Positions 1-7,875 of a DNA stretch of 47,705 bases are shown here, piece after piece; positions within the stretch are counted from its first letter, which is position 1; each line of letters starts with the position of its first letter. Source of the stretch: Bacteroidaceae bacterium (GTDB taxonomy: Bacteria > Bacteroidota > Bacteroidia > Bacteroidales > Bacteroidaceae); contig JAFUVZ010000048.1 in the NCBI GenBank assembly GCA_017471185.1, positions 1 through 47,705 on the forward strand, read 5' to 3'. The notes under the pieces were generated by a model. That model saw only the letters and a program-made list of their open reading frames with translations, was not told where the DNA came from and searched no databases. The position numbers and the translations under genes were made by a program.

Positions 1-136
1 ATGAAAAACAAAGTAAGGCTTTTGCCCTTTCAGGGCGAACCTAACTGCATCCTTGTACCCAGGGCGATGCCCTGGGCTATTAGCTTTCTGCCCCTTCGGG
101 GCGCTATTCGATAGCATATTCATCTACTTGCGAAAC
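1..136. repeat. Interspersed TIR repeat, copy 1 (left end cut by window)
   Basis: Right part of a repeat seen twice more in this window (4597-4838 and 39721-39847). It contains the same palindromic modules: a cccagggc/gccctggg stem and a ctgccccttcggggcg hairpin. It ends in the terminal repeat CTTGCGAAAC at 127-136. The matching left terminus lies outside the window. It has no plausible coding capacity; short open frames through it are read-through of the palindromes. It resembles a non-autonomous, MITE-like intergenic element. It lies downstream of the last corrin gene of the operon, so it is probably transcribed. Confidence 0.7.
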
Positions 137-143
137 TTGAAAT

Positions 144-1940
144 TCATTGTTCATTACTTTCCCCTTTCCTAAACAAGTGGGTGAATTGCTTGTTGTACAG
201 CTCAGAGAGACCTTGACGGTTGTCGATGGCATCACCAACCACCAACATGGTAGTGAGCGTGAGATGGTTTTCCTTGACAATCTTCGCCAGGTCTTTCAAC
301 ACGCCACGATAGATACGCTGGTCTTTCCATGTGAGATGATAACAAGCTGCCACAGGGGTGTCTTCAGGATATTCCATCAACAATTCCCTTTGAACATCAT
401 CCACAATGGCGGCACTCAAGAAAATGCACATGGTGCTTTGGCTTCGTGCCAGCAGATGCAGCTTTTCCTTCTCAGGCATGGGGGTGCGCCCTTCGCCACG
501 GGTGAGGATGATGGTCTGTACCCGCTCAGGTATCGTGAACTGGGAACGTAGCTCTGCAGCAGCTGCCAGGAAGGATGAAATGCCTGGGGTGATGTGATAG
601 CTCATGCCCCATTGGTCGAAGAAATTCATCTGTTCCTGGATGGCTCCGAAGATGCAAGGGTCACCCGTGTGGAGACGCACGATGAACTTGCCTTCATCGT
701 AGAACTTCTTCATCAGATTGACCTGCTCTTCCAATGCCATAGATGCCGAACTGAGTACGGTAGCTCCTGGCTTGTGACATTCGGTAAGCTCCTTGGGCAC
801 CAGGCTACCAGCATACAAGATAAGGTCGGCCTTTTCCAACATCTTGCGACCTCGCACAGAAATGAGGTCTGGATCACCAGGACCTGCACCAACAATCTCT
901 ACATGTCCTTGCCGAGCCTGACGCAAATGAGCGTAATCAATAGCCAAGGCAGCTGTCCAGTTCTTGCCTTTTACCTTCTCAATCAACAGCTTGCCATGAT
1001 TAGAACCAAGAATAGCAGCCGCTTCACAAACGCTGGGAGTACCCACGTGCTTCAATACCGTATCACTGGGGTGGGGAACCTCTACCTGAGCCAATTCCTC
1101 TGCTGTGAAGAAACAAACCTCTTCATCATATTCTTCTTGGAGCACTTCCACGAAAGGCTCATCAGCTTTCACATCGATGGTGCAATACTTGTGCGAGCAA
1201 GGCAGGATACCCCTGTTGGCAAAGGCTTCGTCAATCTCATCATAGATAGCCAGCGGATTCTCTGCCTGATGTGCCAAACCAAAGCCTATAGTACCGACCA
1301 TTGGCACGAAATGGAGTTCTAACACTCCGACAGGAGCCTGGCGCTTGAACGGAGAAACGATGATAACCAGTTTGTATTTGCTGGGGGAAACCTCGCTCAT
1401 GTCATTCACTACAGTGACATGACTCGGCAATGTACTTTCCAGATAATCAGTACCTTCGTCACGCACATCCATCAGCAATGCAGTGGGTTGACCGCTAACG
1501 AAAGTAGCGATGATCTTATTCATGTCATCCCCCCACACATCGGAAGCTATAGGCCAGTCGAAACGGCTTTCAAACGTATCGAGCGCCCAAAGTCCGTTAA
1601 GGTCACTCTGGGTGGTGATGACCGGTTGGGCACCCAAGATGCCAGAAAGCTCAAGTGTCAGATCATTCGCGCCACCCACATGGCCAGACAAAACGGATAT
1701 TACCTGCTTGCCCAAGCTGTCAATGCAGATAACGGCAGGGTCGGTATGCTTGTCATTGATATAGGGAGCGATGGTACGCACACAGATTCCCATGGCGCCT
1801 ATAAACACGAATGCCTCAAAATCATTCCATCGCTTACCGATGTCTGTACGGCTCAGCTTCTGGGCTTTGAGCTGTTGTTGAATCAGAGAGGCTATCTGGT
1901 TGCCTGCTTCGTTTACGGATATTACGGCTATTTTCATCAT
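144..1940 (-). CDS. cbiG-cbiF: CbiG-CbiF/CobM fusion: cobalt-precorrin-5A hydrolase + precorrin-4 C11-methyltransferase
   Basis: A two-domain enzyme of the anaerobic cobalamin pathway, expected in the cytoplasm. Residues 1 to about 340 resemble CbiG, which opens the delta-lactone and releases acetaldehyde; a GHVGGAN segment is seen near residue 86. From about residue 347 to the end it is a SAM-dependent tetrapyrrole methylase of the CobM/CbiF type, with GAGPGDPDLISVRG at its start, then LYAGSLVP, RLHTGDP and TPGISSFLAAAA. The start ATG at 1940 overlaps the stop of the preceding cbiE-cbiT gene by 4 bases (ATGA), which suggests translational coupling; a second ATG follows directly. The chemistry comes from the families; the fusion is visible in the sequence. 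Confidence 0.93.
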   Translation of the reverse strand: MMKIAVISVNEAGNQIASLIQQQLKAQKLSRTDIGKRWNDFEAFVFIGAMGICVRTIAPYINDKHTDPAVICIDSLGKQVISVLSGHVGGANDLTLELSGILGAQPVITTQSDLNGLWALDTFESRFDWPIASDVWGDDMNKIIATFVSGQPTALLMDVRDEGTDYLESTLPSHVTVVNDMSEVSPSKYKLVIIVSPFKRQAPVGVLELHFVPMVGTIGFGLAHQAENPLAIYDEIDEAFANRGILPCSHKYCTIDVKADEPFVEVLQEEYDEEVCFFTAEELAQVEVPHPSDTVLKHVGTPSVCEAAAILGSNHGKLLIEKVKGKNWTAALAIDYAHLRQARQGHVEIVGAGPGDPDLISVRGRKMLEKADLILYAGSLVPKELTECHKPGATVLSSASMALEEQVNLMKKFYDEGKFIVRLHTGDPCIFGAIQEQMNFFDQWGMSYHITPGISSFLAAAAELRSQFTIPERVQTIILTRGEGRTPMPEKEKLHLLARSQSTMCIFLSAAIVDDVQRELLMEYPEDTPVAACYHLTWKDQRIYRGVLKDLAKIVKENHLTLTTMLVVGDAIDNRQGLSELYNKQFTHLFRKGESNEQ

Positions 1941-3133
1941 ATCGTAGCTTTCATTATTTCTATAGGGTTGTAATCATTCAGGGTAATGTGGAGCGATGGC
2001 AGAAGCCTGAAGCCAAAAGCCGTGATGCTTTCCTTAAAGGCTTGCTGGCTCTCACTGCTCACGGAGTTGAACACCACGCATCCGCCAGGGAGCAAGACGC
2101 TCTTGATGCGCTCCAGCATAGCAAAGAGTTGTCCGTTATGCCCACCTATAAACACGGCATCAGGACGAGGCAAGTCTTTGATTTCCAGCTTTAGGAAATC
2201 TCCAATAAGGGCATTGATACCAGGTGCTCCAAACCTATGGGCATTGTTTTCCATCAGTGCCTTGCCTTCTTCACGCACCTCGAAAGAGAGGATTTGCAGA
2301 TGGGGGAACTGCAGCTTGGCCTCAATGCTCACAGAGCCTGTGCAGAAGCCAATGTCCCAGAAGGTATGCTTCTGATAGAGGTCTAACGCCTGTAAGGAAA
2401 GCAGTCGGATAGGAGCCTTGGTAATCATACGAGGTCGGCCTTCCAGGATAGCGAACTCGCCATCTGGGATTCCGAGTAATCTTGGCTTAGTTTGTTCAGC
2501 TTTCAAAATCAAACAGTTGGGGTTGCTGAATGACTTTTGAGAAGCTTCCAGAAGCGAGAGCTTTGTTATTTGCTCTTGCTTGGGGTTTCCCAGATGTTCT
2601 CCTACATACATGACATACTGGTCATAGCCGTAGTCGAGCATGCGTCGGCCGATATTTGCCGGGGTATGGTCGCGGTTGTCAGTCAACACGCCAATCTTGT
2701 TTGTCCGTTCAATCAAGGCACGGTCGAACTCATGCCAGGGGCGACCGGTCAAAGACACGATACGCATATCGTGATAAGGCAACAGTATGCGGTGTGCCAG
2801 GGTTTGCAGGGAATTGAACGAAGGGAAGAGGGTTATCTCTGCATCAGGCATCTCACGGAGGATGGTGTTGGCGAAGCCAAAGAACAACGGGTCTCCTGAG
2901 GCGAAAACCACTATATGTTGGCAGTCGACGACTTCTTCATATTGTCTGAAGACGGAGGAAAGGGGTACTGTGATGTCAATCCAACGGTAGCCTTCAGGCA
3001 AGTAGGGCCTCATGATTTCATGATGACGCTTGCCACCACTGAACACGTTGCCACGGGCAATATGCTCCCTTACCACAGGTTCCAGATAGGGTTCCTGTGC
3101 ATCGCTCAAACCTATGATGATAAACTTCTTCAT
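1937..3133 (-). CDS. cobL: CbiE-CbiT/CobL fusion: precorrin-6Y (cobalt-precorrin-7/-6B) methyltransferase/decarboxylase
   Basis: The protein begins MKKFIIIGLSDAQEP. Residues 1 to about 200 are the CbiE (C5-methyltransferase) half, with FASGDPLFFG and a LTGRPWHEFD segment. The rest is the CbiT half (C15-methylation and decarboxylation), with a SAM-binding loop DIGFCTGSVSIEA; in most relatives this reads GAGTGS, so the glycine loop is slightly altered. ATG 3133 is chosen because longer frames run back into the preceding gene; it leaves 2 bases after the cbiH-cbiC stop. The 3' end overlaps the next gene by ATGA. It acts after CbiH and CbiG/CbiF and before CbiC in ring contraction. Confidence 0.93.
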   Translation of the reverse strand: MKKFIIIGLSDAQEPYLEPVVREHIARGNVFSGGKRHHEIMRPYLPEGYRWIDITVPLSSVFRQYEEVVDCQHIVVFASGDPLFFGFANTILREMPDAEITLFPSFNSLQTLAHRILLPYHDMRIVSLTGRPWHEFDRALIERTNKIGVLTDNRDHTPANIGRRMLDYGYDQYVMYVGEHLGNPKQEQITKLSLLEASQKSFSNPNCLILKAEQTKPRLLGIPDGEFAILEGRPRMITKAPIRLLSLQALDLYQKHTFWDIGFCTGSVSIEAKLQFPHLQILSFEVREEGKALMENNAHRFGAPGINALIGDFLKLEIKDLPRPDAVFIGGHNGQLFAMLERIKSVLLPGGCVVFNSVSSESQQAFKESITAFGFRLLPSLHITLNDYNPIEIMKATI

Positions 3134-3135
3134 AT

Positions 3136-4563
3136 TCACAAGTCTCTTCCAGGCCACAAGGCTTCGGCATCATTGAAGCAAAGGATGGAGTTTATCAGCG
3201 TCGCAGCAAGATTACTACCACCTTTTCGTCCCTCAACAATGATTTTGGGAACATCATGGAAAGGCTTCACCATGTGCTTGGATTCCCTGACATGCACGAA
3301 ACCCACAGGAGCCGCAATGATTCCAGCAGGAAAAGCCTTTCCTTTCCTCATCAAGTCGCAAAGCTCCATCAAAGCGGTAGGAGCATTCCCAAATGCAAAG
3401 ATAGCGTTTTCTGGCATATCTTGTACCGCCAGACGGATACCGGCTTGCGTACGGGTGATATTTTTTTCCTCTGCCATCTGTTTCACACGAGGATCGTCCA
3501 GGTAACATTTCGCATCTACACCCAGACGTTGCAAGGCTCCTTTACGGATGCCACTCACCACCATCGTCACATCTGTTACAATGTGCTTGATCCTTCCGCT
3601 TGCCACACCTTCATACATCGTCTCTACCGCTTTGTCATCCACCAGCAGGATGTTCTCCATATCGAAGTCGGCTGTGGTATGGATGGCATGGAGTAATGGC
3701 CACTTGCGTCCTACGGGCATGTTCTGGTCTTTCAGCTCCTTCTCGATGGTACGGAAGCTTTCTATCATGATGCTTTGACCGATTTTGGGAGTAGGGCTTG
3801 GGGAATCAACTGGGGGAGTTTGTGGGTAGTAGCCTCGTGGGGTGATGATATTTCCTTGCCAATCATAGGATTGGGAGTTGCCTATGATGATGACAGTGAA
3901 CATATCCACATCCTCAGGATTAAAGTCGGCGAGGGTAGTGACCTTCACTTCCTGTTCGTCACGACCTGCCTGGCGCACATATCCCACAGGCGTTTCAGGG
4001 TTTCTGCCATGCTTGAGGAACAGTTCCTGCAAACGGTAAAGCTGCCAGTATCTTCCAACGCTCTTGGGATTATAGACAGCTGTCACGAAATCGGCTTCAG
4101 CTGCGGCTATGATGCGTTTCTCAATCTTTTCCCATGGAGTCATGAGATCACTCAGGGAAATGAGACAGAGGTCGTGTCCGATGGGGGCACCCAGCAAGGA
4201 AGCGGCTTTCTGGAAAGCACTGATACCAGGGATGGACGACACCTCGATATCGCTTCCTCGCTCACGCTTCATCTCATAGATAAGAGGTGTCATGCCATAG
4301 ATGCCAGCGTCGCCAGAACTGATCACGACCACATTTTTTCCTTCCTCCGCCAGTTCAAATGCTTGACGCGCACGGTCACGCTCTTTCTTCATACCAGTAT
4401 CGACGCATTGCGCCTGCTCCTTCAGGTATGGTTTGACAAACTGGAAGTAGTACTTATAGCCTACCACCACATCGGCTTCCCTCAAGGCATTAATCACGGC
4501 ACCAGTTATGTCGGCTTCGTTGCCAGGACCGATGCCTGCCACTGTTATTTTTGCTCTACTCAT
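3136..4563 (-). CDS. cobJ-cobH: CbiH/CobJ-CbiC/CobH fusion: precorrin-3B C17-methyltransferase + precorrin-8X methylmutase
   Basis: From MSRAKITVAGIGPG. The N-terminal half (about residues 1-240) is a tetrapyrrole methylase of the CobJ/CbiH ring-contraction type: VISSGDAGIYG, then SSIPGISAFQKAA and HDLCLISLSDLMTPW. A proline-rich linker follows. From about residue 265 to the end is precorrin-8X methylmutase (LHAIHTTADFDM with the conserved His, VTDVTMVVSGI, FAFGNAPTAL, AAPVGFVHVRESK). ATG 4563 is used; an upstream in-frame extension to 4713 would only translate the intergenic repeat. The gene opens a tightly packed block of three bifunctional corrin enzymes. No cbiL, cbiD, cbiJ or cbiA is visible; they may lie left of the window. 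Confidence 0.93.
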   Translation of the reverse strand: MSRAKITVAGIGPGNEADITGAVINALREADVVVGYKYYFQFVKPYLKEQAQCVDTGMKKERDRARQAFELAEEGKNVVVISSGDAGIYGMTPLIYEMKRERGSDIEVSSIPGISAFQKAASLLGAPIGHDLCLISLSDLMTPWEKIEKRIIAAAEADFVTAVYNPKSVGRYWQLYRLQELFLKHGRNPETPVGYVRQAGRDEQEVKVTTLADFNPEDVDMFTVIIIGNSQSYDWQGNIITPRGYYPQTPPVDSPSPTPKIGQSIMIESFRTIEKELKDQNMPVGRKWPLLHAIHTTADFDMENILLVDDKAVETMYEGVASGRIKHIVTDVTMVVSGIRKGALQRLGVDAKCYLDDPRVKQMAEEKNITRTQAGIRLAVQDMPENAIFAFGNAPTALMELCDLMRKGKAFPAGIIAAPVGFVHVRESKHMVKPFHDVPKIIVEGRKGGSNLAATLINSILCFNDAEALWPGRDL

Positions 4564-4596
4564 ATTCTTTAGCTTCTGTATTCTTAATTCATTCAA

Positions 4597-4838
4597 ATTT
4601 CGCAAGCTTGTATATACGGCCTGAAAGGCCAGTAAGCTTCCAGCCCAGGGCAACGCCCTGGGTGAATATAGTTTGTAGCTTACGCCCTGTAAGGGCAAAA
4701 GCATGAAGGACAAGATAAGACTTTTGCCCTTTCAGGGCGAGCCTAACCATATCCTTGTACCCAGGGCGATGCCCTGGGCTATTAGCATTCTGCCCCTTCG
4801 GGGCGCTATTCAATAGTATATTCATTCACTTGCGAAAC
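4597..4838. repeat. Interspersed TIR repeat, copy 2 (long form) inside the corrinoid operon
   Basis: Bounded by TTTCGCAAG (4598-4606) and CTTGCGAAAC (4829-4838), a 9-bp terminal inverted repeat. It is about 115 bp longer than copy 3. It carries two cccagggc/gccctggg palindromes (near 4644 and 4759) and inverted gcccttt/cagggc modules between them, as if two short copies had fused or an internal block had been inverted. It sits between cbiK (stop 4849) and cbiH-cbiC (start 4563), so the minus-strand operon transcript must pass through a strongly structured segment here. Spurious frames read through it on both strands. Confidence 0.75.
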
Positions 4839-4848
4839 TTTAGTTAAT

Positions 4849-5676
4849 TCATTTCACCTCGTCTATCATTTCCCTGATATGCTCCACATACATTGCCCTG
4901 ATGGCAGGCAATTCACCCAGTCCCTGCAACTTAACAGAAACCTCATATCCCTGCTGCTCAAAGAAAGATTTCCACTCTTTGGCGATGTCATTACGGGCAT
5001 GGTCGCCTGCGGTCAGTAATAAAGGTCGGAGGAGAACACGCTTCGCCTTTGTATGTTTCAGGTCGTTTATGGTCATTTCTTGCGTCGGATAGCCCTCAAT
5101 TGTAGAGACAAACCAAGCGTCGAGTCCCTTTTCGCGAAGCATCATCTGCAACATGGCATAGGTAGCGGTAGAAGGATGCGTAGTGCCATGCCCGATCAGT
5201 ACTACACCCTGATTCTTTTCAGCAGGTTCATCAGTGAGGATTTCCAATACCTTACGACAATCTTCGACACTGTACAACAAAGGGTTACCCACTTTGATAG
5301 TCTTGAAAAACGACTTGAATTCATTGGCTGTCTCACGGATATTCGACATCTCTATGCCTTCCATCAGGGTGGAACTCTGCACATAAACCTGCTGGTAGCC
5401 GTCTGCACACAATTGCATCAAGGCTTCTTGCAATCCCTGTATCTTCAGGCCTTCTTTCTCCAGTTTCTTGCGAATGATGCCAGAAGCGTAAGCCTGTCTC
5501 ACTTCCAGTTCAGGAAAAGCAGCCTTAACATCCCGATTGACGGCATCAAGTGACAAGGCACGTCCTTCCGCTTCAGAAGTGCCGAAATGCACGATCAGGA
5601 CAGCCGCTTTCTCAGTTTGCGAAAAAGCTGTCAGGCACATGAAAACAAGGCTAATCAAAATTAGAATCCTCTTCAT
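4849..5676 (-). CDS. cbiK: Exported CbiK-type anaerobic cobalt chelatase (signal-peptide form)
   Basis: CbiK inserts Co(II) into sirohydrochlorin; its fold is the class II chelatase fold. Motifs seen: VLIVHFGTSEAEGR near the N-terminus, VLIGHGTTHP (metal-binding His, about residue 163), STIEGYPTQEM (Glu about 194) and TAGDHARND (His about 226). The spacing fits the His/Glu/His triad of CbiK. The N-terminus (MKRILILISLVFMCLTAFS) is a clear signal peptide, so the enzyme should act in the periplasm, as reported for CbiK of Desulfovibrio. ATG 5676 is preferred; an ATG two codons upstream (5682) is also possible. It follows the TonB-receptor stop by about 10 bases. Metal or haem-related salvage is an alternative role. 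Confidence 0.85.
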   Translation of the reverse strand: MKRILILISLVFMCLTAFSQTEKAAVLIVHFGTSEAEGRALSLDAVNRDVKAAFPELEVRQAYASGIIRKKLEKEGLKIQGLQEALMQLCADGYQQVYVQSSTLMEGIEMSNIRETANEFKSFFKTIKVGNPLLYSVEDCRKVLEILTDEPAEKNQGVVLIGHGTTHPSTATYAMLQMMLREKGLDAWFVSTIEGYPTQEMTINDLKHTKAKRVLLRPLLLTAGDHARNDIAKEWKSFFEQQGYEVSVKLQGLGELPAIRAMYVEHIREMIDEVK

Positions 5677-5686
5677 AAACATATAT

Positions 5687-7789
5687 TCAATTAAACTTAA
5701 TGTTCAGTCCTATCGTCAACATCCTTCCTGGCGAGAGCAAGGCATAGTTCACACCCTTGGGACGGACATCCTTCTTGTTAAAGATATTGTCGATGCCGAT
5801 GCTCGGCTCTATCTGAATATGACGGATGTGGTCGAATGTATGGCGGGTGTTGATGTTCCAGATGCCATAGCCAGGTGCATCATCTTCTCCTGGGAAATAA
5901 CGCTTGCTCTGCAAACGGCCGTTCAGGTTCACGTTTAAGCGGTAGTAACCCCAACTGTGAGAGTAGTTAACAGCTACAGTACCCGTATGGCGAATGCTTC
6001 GTTCGATGTTCTGCCAAACACCGTCGAGTCTGCCACGCGAGTACGTATAGCTGTAGTTACCTGTCACGACAAAGCCAGGGAACAGGTTGGCGGAAGCGTC
6101 CACCTGTATGCCACGGATAATCGCCTTGTCGAAATTCACATACAAATTGTAGTCCTCCAAGCGGTCAATCTGCTCTTGCGTCAACTGGAGGTTTTTTTTC
6201 GACCAATCCTTAATCTCATCATTGATAGGGTATAGCCTACGGGTAATCATGTCGCTCAGGTAGTTCAGGTAACCCGTTACGGCAATGCTATACCGGTTTG
6301 TACGATATTCAGCATTTAATGAGAAATAGTTGCTCTTACCAGGCTTCAAGTCCTTGTTCCCGATGGAAACAGTAGGCTTCCGACCTGCGTTGTCGTTATA
6401 ATATTTGTAATAAAGTTCACTGAGTTGGGGAGAGATGAATCCATGTGCATAGGTGGCACGAAGGTTCAGTCCTCCAGTGGTGTACATCAGTGTTGCCTTT
6501 GGACTGAAATGGCTACCAGCCAGCTCGTGATAGTCGTATCTTGCTCCGAAAGTAGCTTTAAAAGCTTTCCACTTCATCTCATGTTGAGCGTAAGCGGATA
6601 GGGTATAAGCCGATGCGTCAACATCCCCACTTGTAGCCTTCAGCTTGTCTTCACGGGCATTGAGTCCGAACACCGTATTACTGTTGGTGGTGAAATGGAA
6701 GATTCCCCTCAGCTCTGCGTTGTAAAACTTCTGTTTCTTGGTCAAAGAATAATCTCCGATGGAATAATCCTGATAGTCGGTGATGAACTTATGTCGTTGT
6801 TGGAAATCATCAGCAGTGAGATCCAGCTTAATAGAGTTCTTAGAATTGATGCGGTAGAGTCCACCGGCTTCAAATCGCCAGGACTCATGGTGTATGTCAT
6901 AGTTAAAGCCTCCGTTAGTGTCATTTGTCTTAGGTGGTCGGTCGGTCAGCTTCCAGTAATAGTTGCCACTGGCATAGAACGACAGTTTTTCTGTGGCTTG
7001 TAACGTGAATTTCTGGTTTAGCATATTGCTATGAAAGCCAAAAGACATGGGATATACCGTTTCCCGAAGGCTGGTTGTGCCGTCTTTGGCTGTTACTGTT
7101 TCGTAAGGAGAATTCTGCCAGTTGTCAGCCTGTGCATGCTTGAAAGCCGTAGAAGAGCCGATCTTCCCTTTGGCGATGTCCAGGTTCACGCTTTGCGTCA
7201 ACTGTCCTTTGCCACTGTATTTCGTACTGCTTGTCAGTGTTATTTCGTCTTGTGGGTCATTGGTTATAATGTTGATGACACCTGCGATGGCATCAGAGCC
7301 ATAGAGTGAGGATGCCGCTCCGTTCAACACCTCGATGCGCTTGATGCGGCTCATGTCGATACGATCCAGGTCAATGTTATTCGACACATCGCCAATCAGC
7401 TTGTGCCCGTTGACCAGGATTAAGACATACTTGTTGCTCAGGCCGTTCATCGTGAGATAGGCACCCATGGAAGTGGGGTTAAAGGAGAGGGATGGCACCA
7501 TCATAGTCATCGCCTGCTGAAAGTCCGTAATGCCGGCACGTTTGATTTCGTTAGCCGTCACCACCGCTACGGGAGCCGTGGTGTTCTTCAATCGCTGATG
7601 AGTACCTGTACCTGTCACCACCACAGGATTCAGCTCAAACTCCTTGGCGATGTCAGGGTTTTGTCCCATTCTTCGAACAGTACTATCTGATAAAATAGAA
7701 TAGTTGGTAGTCAGTAGGTTATCTTCTGCATAGACAGCCAAAACTGGACATAGGATTGACAGTAAAACAGTCAGTTTTTTCTTATTCAT
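5687..7789 (-). CDS. TonB-dependent outer-membrane receptor, BtuB-like (second of two)
   Basis: 700 residues: signal peptide (MNKKKLTVLLSILCPVLAVYA), plug domain from about residue 50 to 180 (NPVVVTGTGTHQRLKN, then IEVLNGAASSLYGSDAIAGV and INIITN), then a 22-strand-type barrel ending in an aromatic-rich strand (LTIGLNIKFN). It lacks the CarboxypepD N-terminal extension of SusC proteins, so it is of the small-ligand BtuB/CirA type. The gene lies 86 bases after the chelatase lipoprotein gene and directly before cbiK. Riboswitch control and its neighbours point to a cobalamin, corrinoid or cobalt-tetrapyrrole substrate, but the ligand is inferred. Confidence 0.88.
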   Translation of the reverse strand: MNKKKLTVLLSILCPVLAVYAEDNLLTTNYSILSDSTVRRMGQNPDIAKEFELNPVVVTGTGTHQRLKNTTAPVAVVTANEIKRAGITDFQQAMTMMVPSLSFNPTSMGAYLTMNGLSNKYVLILVNGHKLIGDVSNNIDLDRIDMSRIKRIEVLNGAASSLYGSDAIAGVINIITNDPQDEITLTSSTKYSGKGQLTQSVNLDIAKGKIGSSTAFKHAQADNWQNSPYETVTAKDGTTSLRETVYPMSFGFHSNMLNQKFTLQATEKLSFYASGNYYWKLTDRPPKTNDTNGGFNYDIHHESWRFEAGGLYRINSKNSIKLDLTADDFQQRHKFITDYQDYSIGDYSLTKKQKFYNAELRGIFHFTTNSNTVFGLNAREDKLKATSGDVDASAYTLSAYAQHEMKWKAFKATFGARYDYHELAGSHFSPKATLMYTTGGLNLRATYAHGFISPQLSELYYKYYNDNAGRKPTVSIGNKDLKPGKSNYFSLNAEYRTNRYSIAVTGYLNYLSDMITRRLYPINDEIKDWSKKNLQLTQEQIDRLEDYNLYVNFDKAIIRGIQVDASANLFPGFVVTGNYSYTYSRGRLDGVWQNIERSIRHTGTVAVNYSHSWGYYRLNVNLNGRLQSKRYFPGEDDAPGYGIWNINTRHTFDHIRHIQIEPSIGIDNIFNKKDVRPKGVNYALLSPGRMLTIGLNIKFN

Positions 7790-7803
7790 ATTTAAACGGT
7801 AGA

Positions 7804-7839
7804 GACGGGGCGTGCCCTTATGATGGGCACTGTCCCGTC
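7804..7839 (-). promoter_or_regulatory. Intercistronic hairpin between chelatase and receptor genes
   Basis: Long dyad (gacgggg-cgtgccc / gggcac-tgtcccgtc) with a 7-base loop in the 86-base gap before the second receptor gene. No run of T follows on the minus strand, so it does not look like an intrinsic terminator. An RNA-processing or mRNA-stability structure that tunes the ratio of the two receptor/chelatase pairs is possible. Confidence 0.5.
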
Positions 7840-7875
7840 TGCAAAAAACAAAGTTTTATAGAGAGAGTATGTTTT

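Noticed and set aside
594-1322. Long plus-strand open frame of 242 codons opposite cbiG-cbiF
   Set aside because: It is antisense to a clear enzyme, without family features; high GC in third positions of the real gene explains it.
3134-4713. N-terminal extensions of the cbiH-cbiC frame (to 4713) and the cbiE-cbiT frame (to 3157)
   Set aside because: The first extension translates the interspersed repeat and the second the end of the preceding gene; family starts fit ATG 4563 and 3133.
4589-4825. A 78-residue open frame (NSAPKGQNANSPGHRPG...)
   Set aside because: It is wholly inside the palindromic repeat; similar text arises in copy 3 from the same palindromes. Not a gene.
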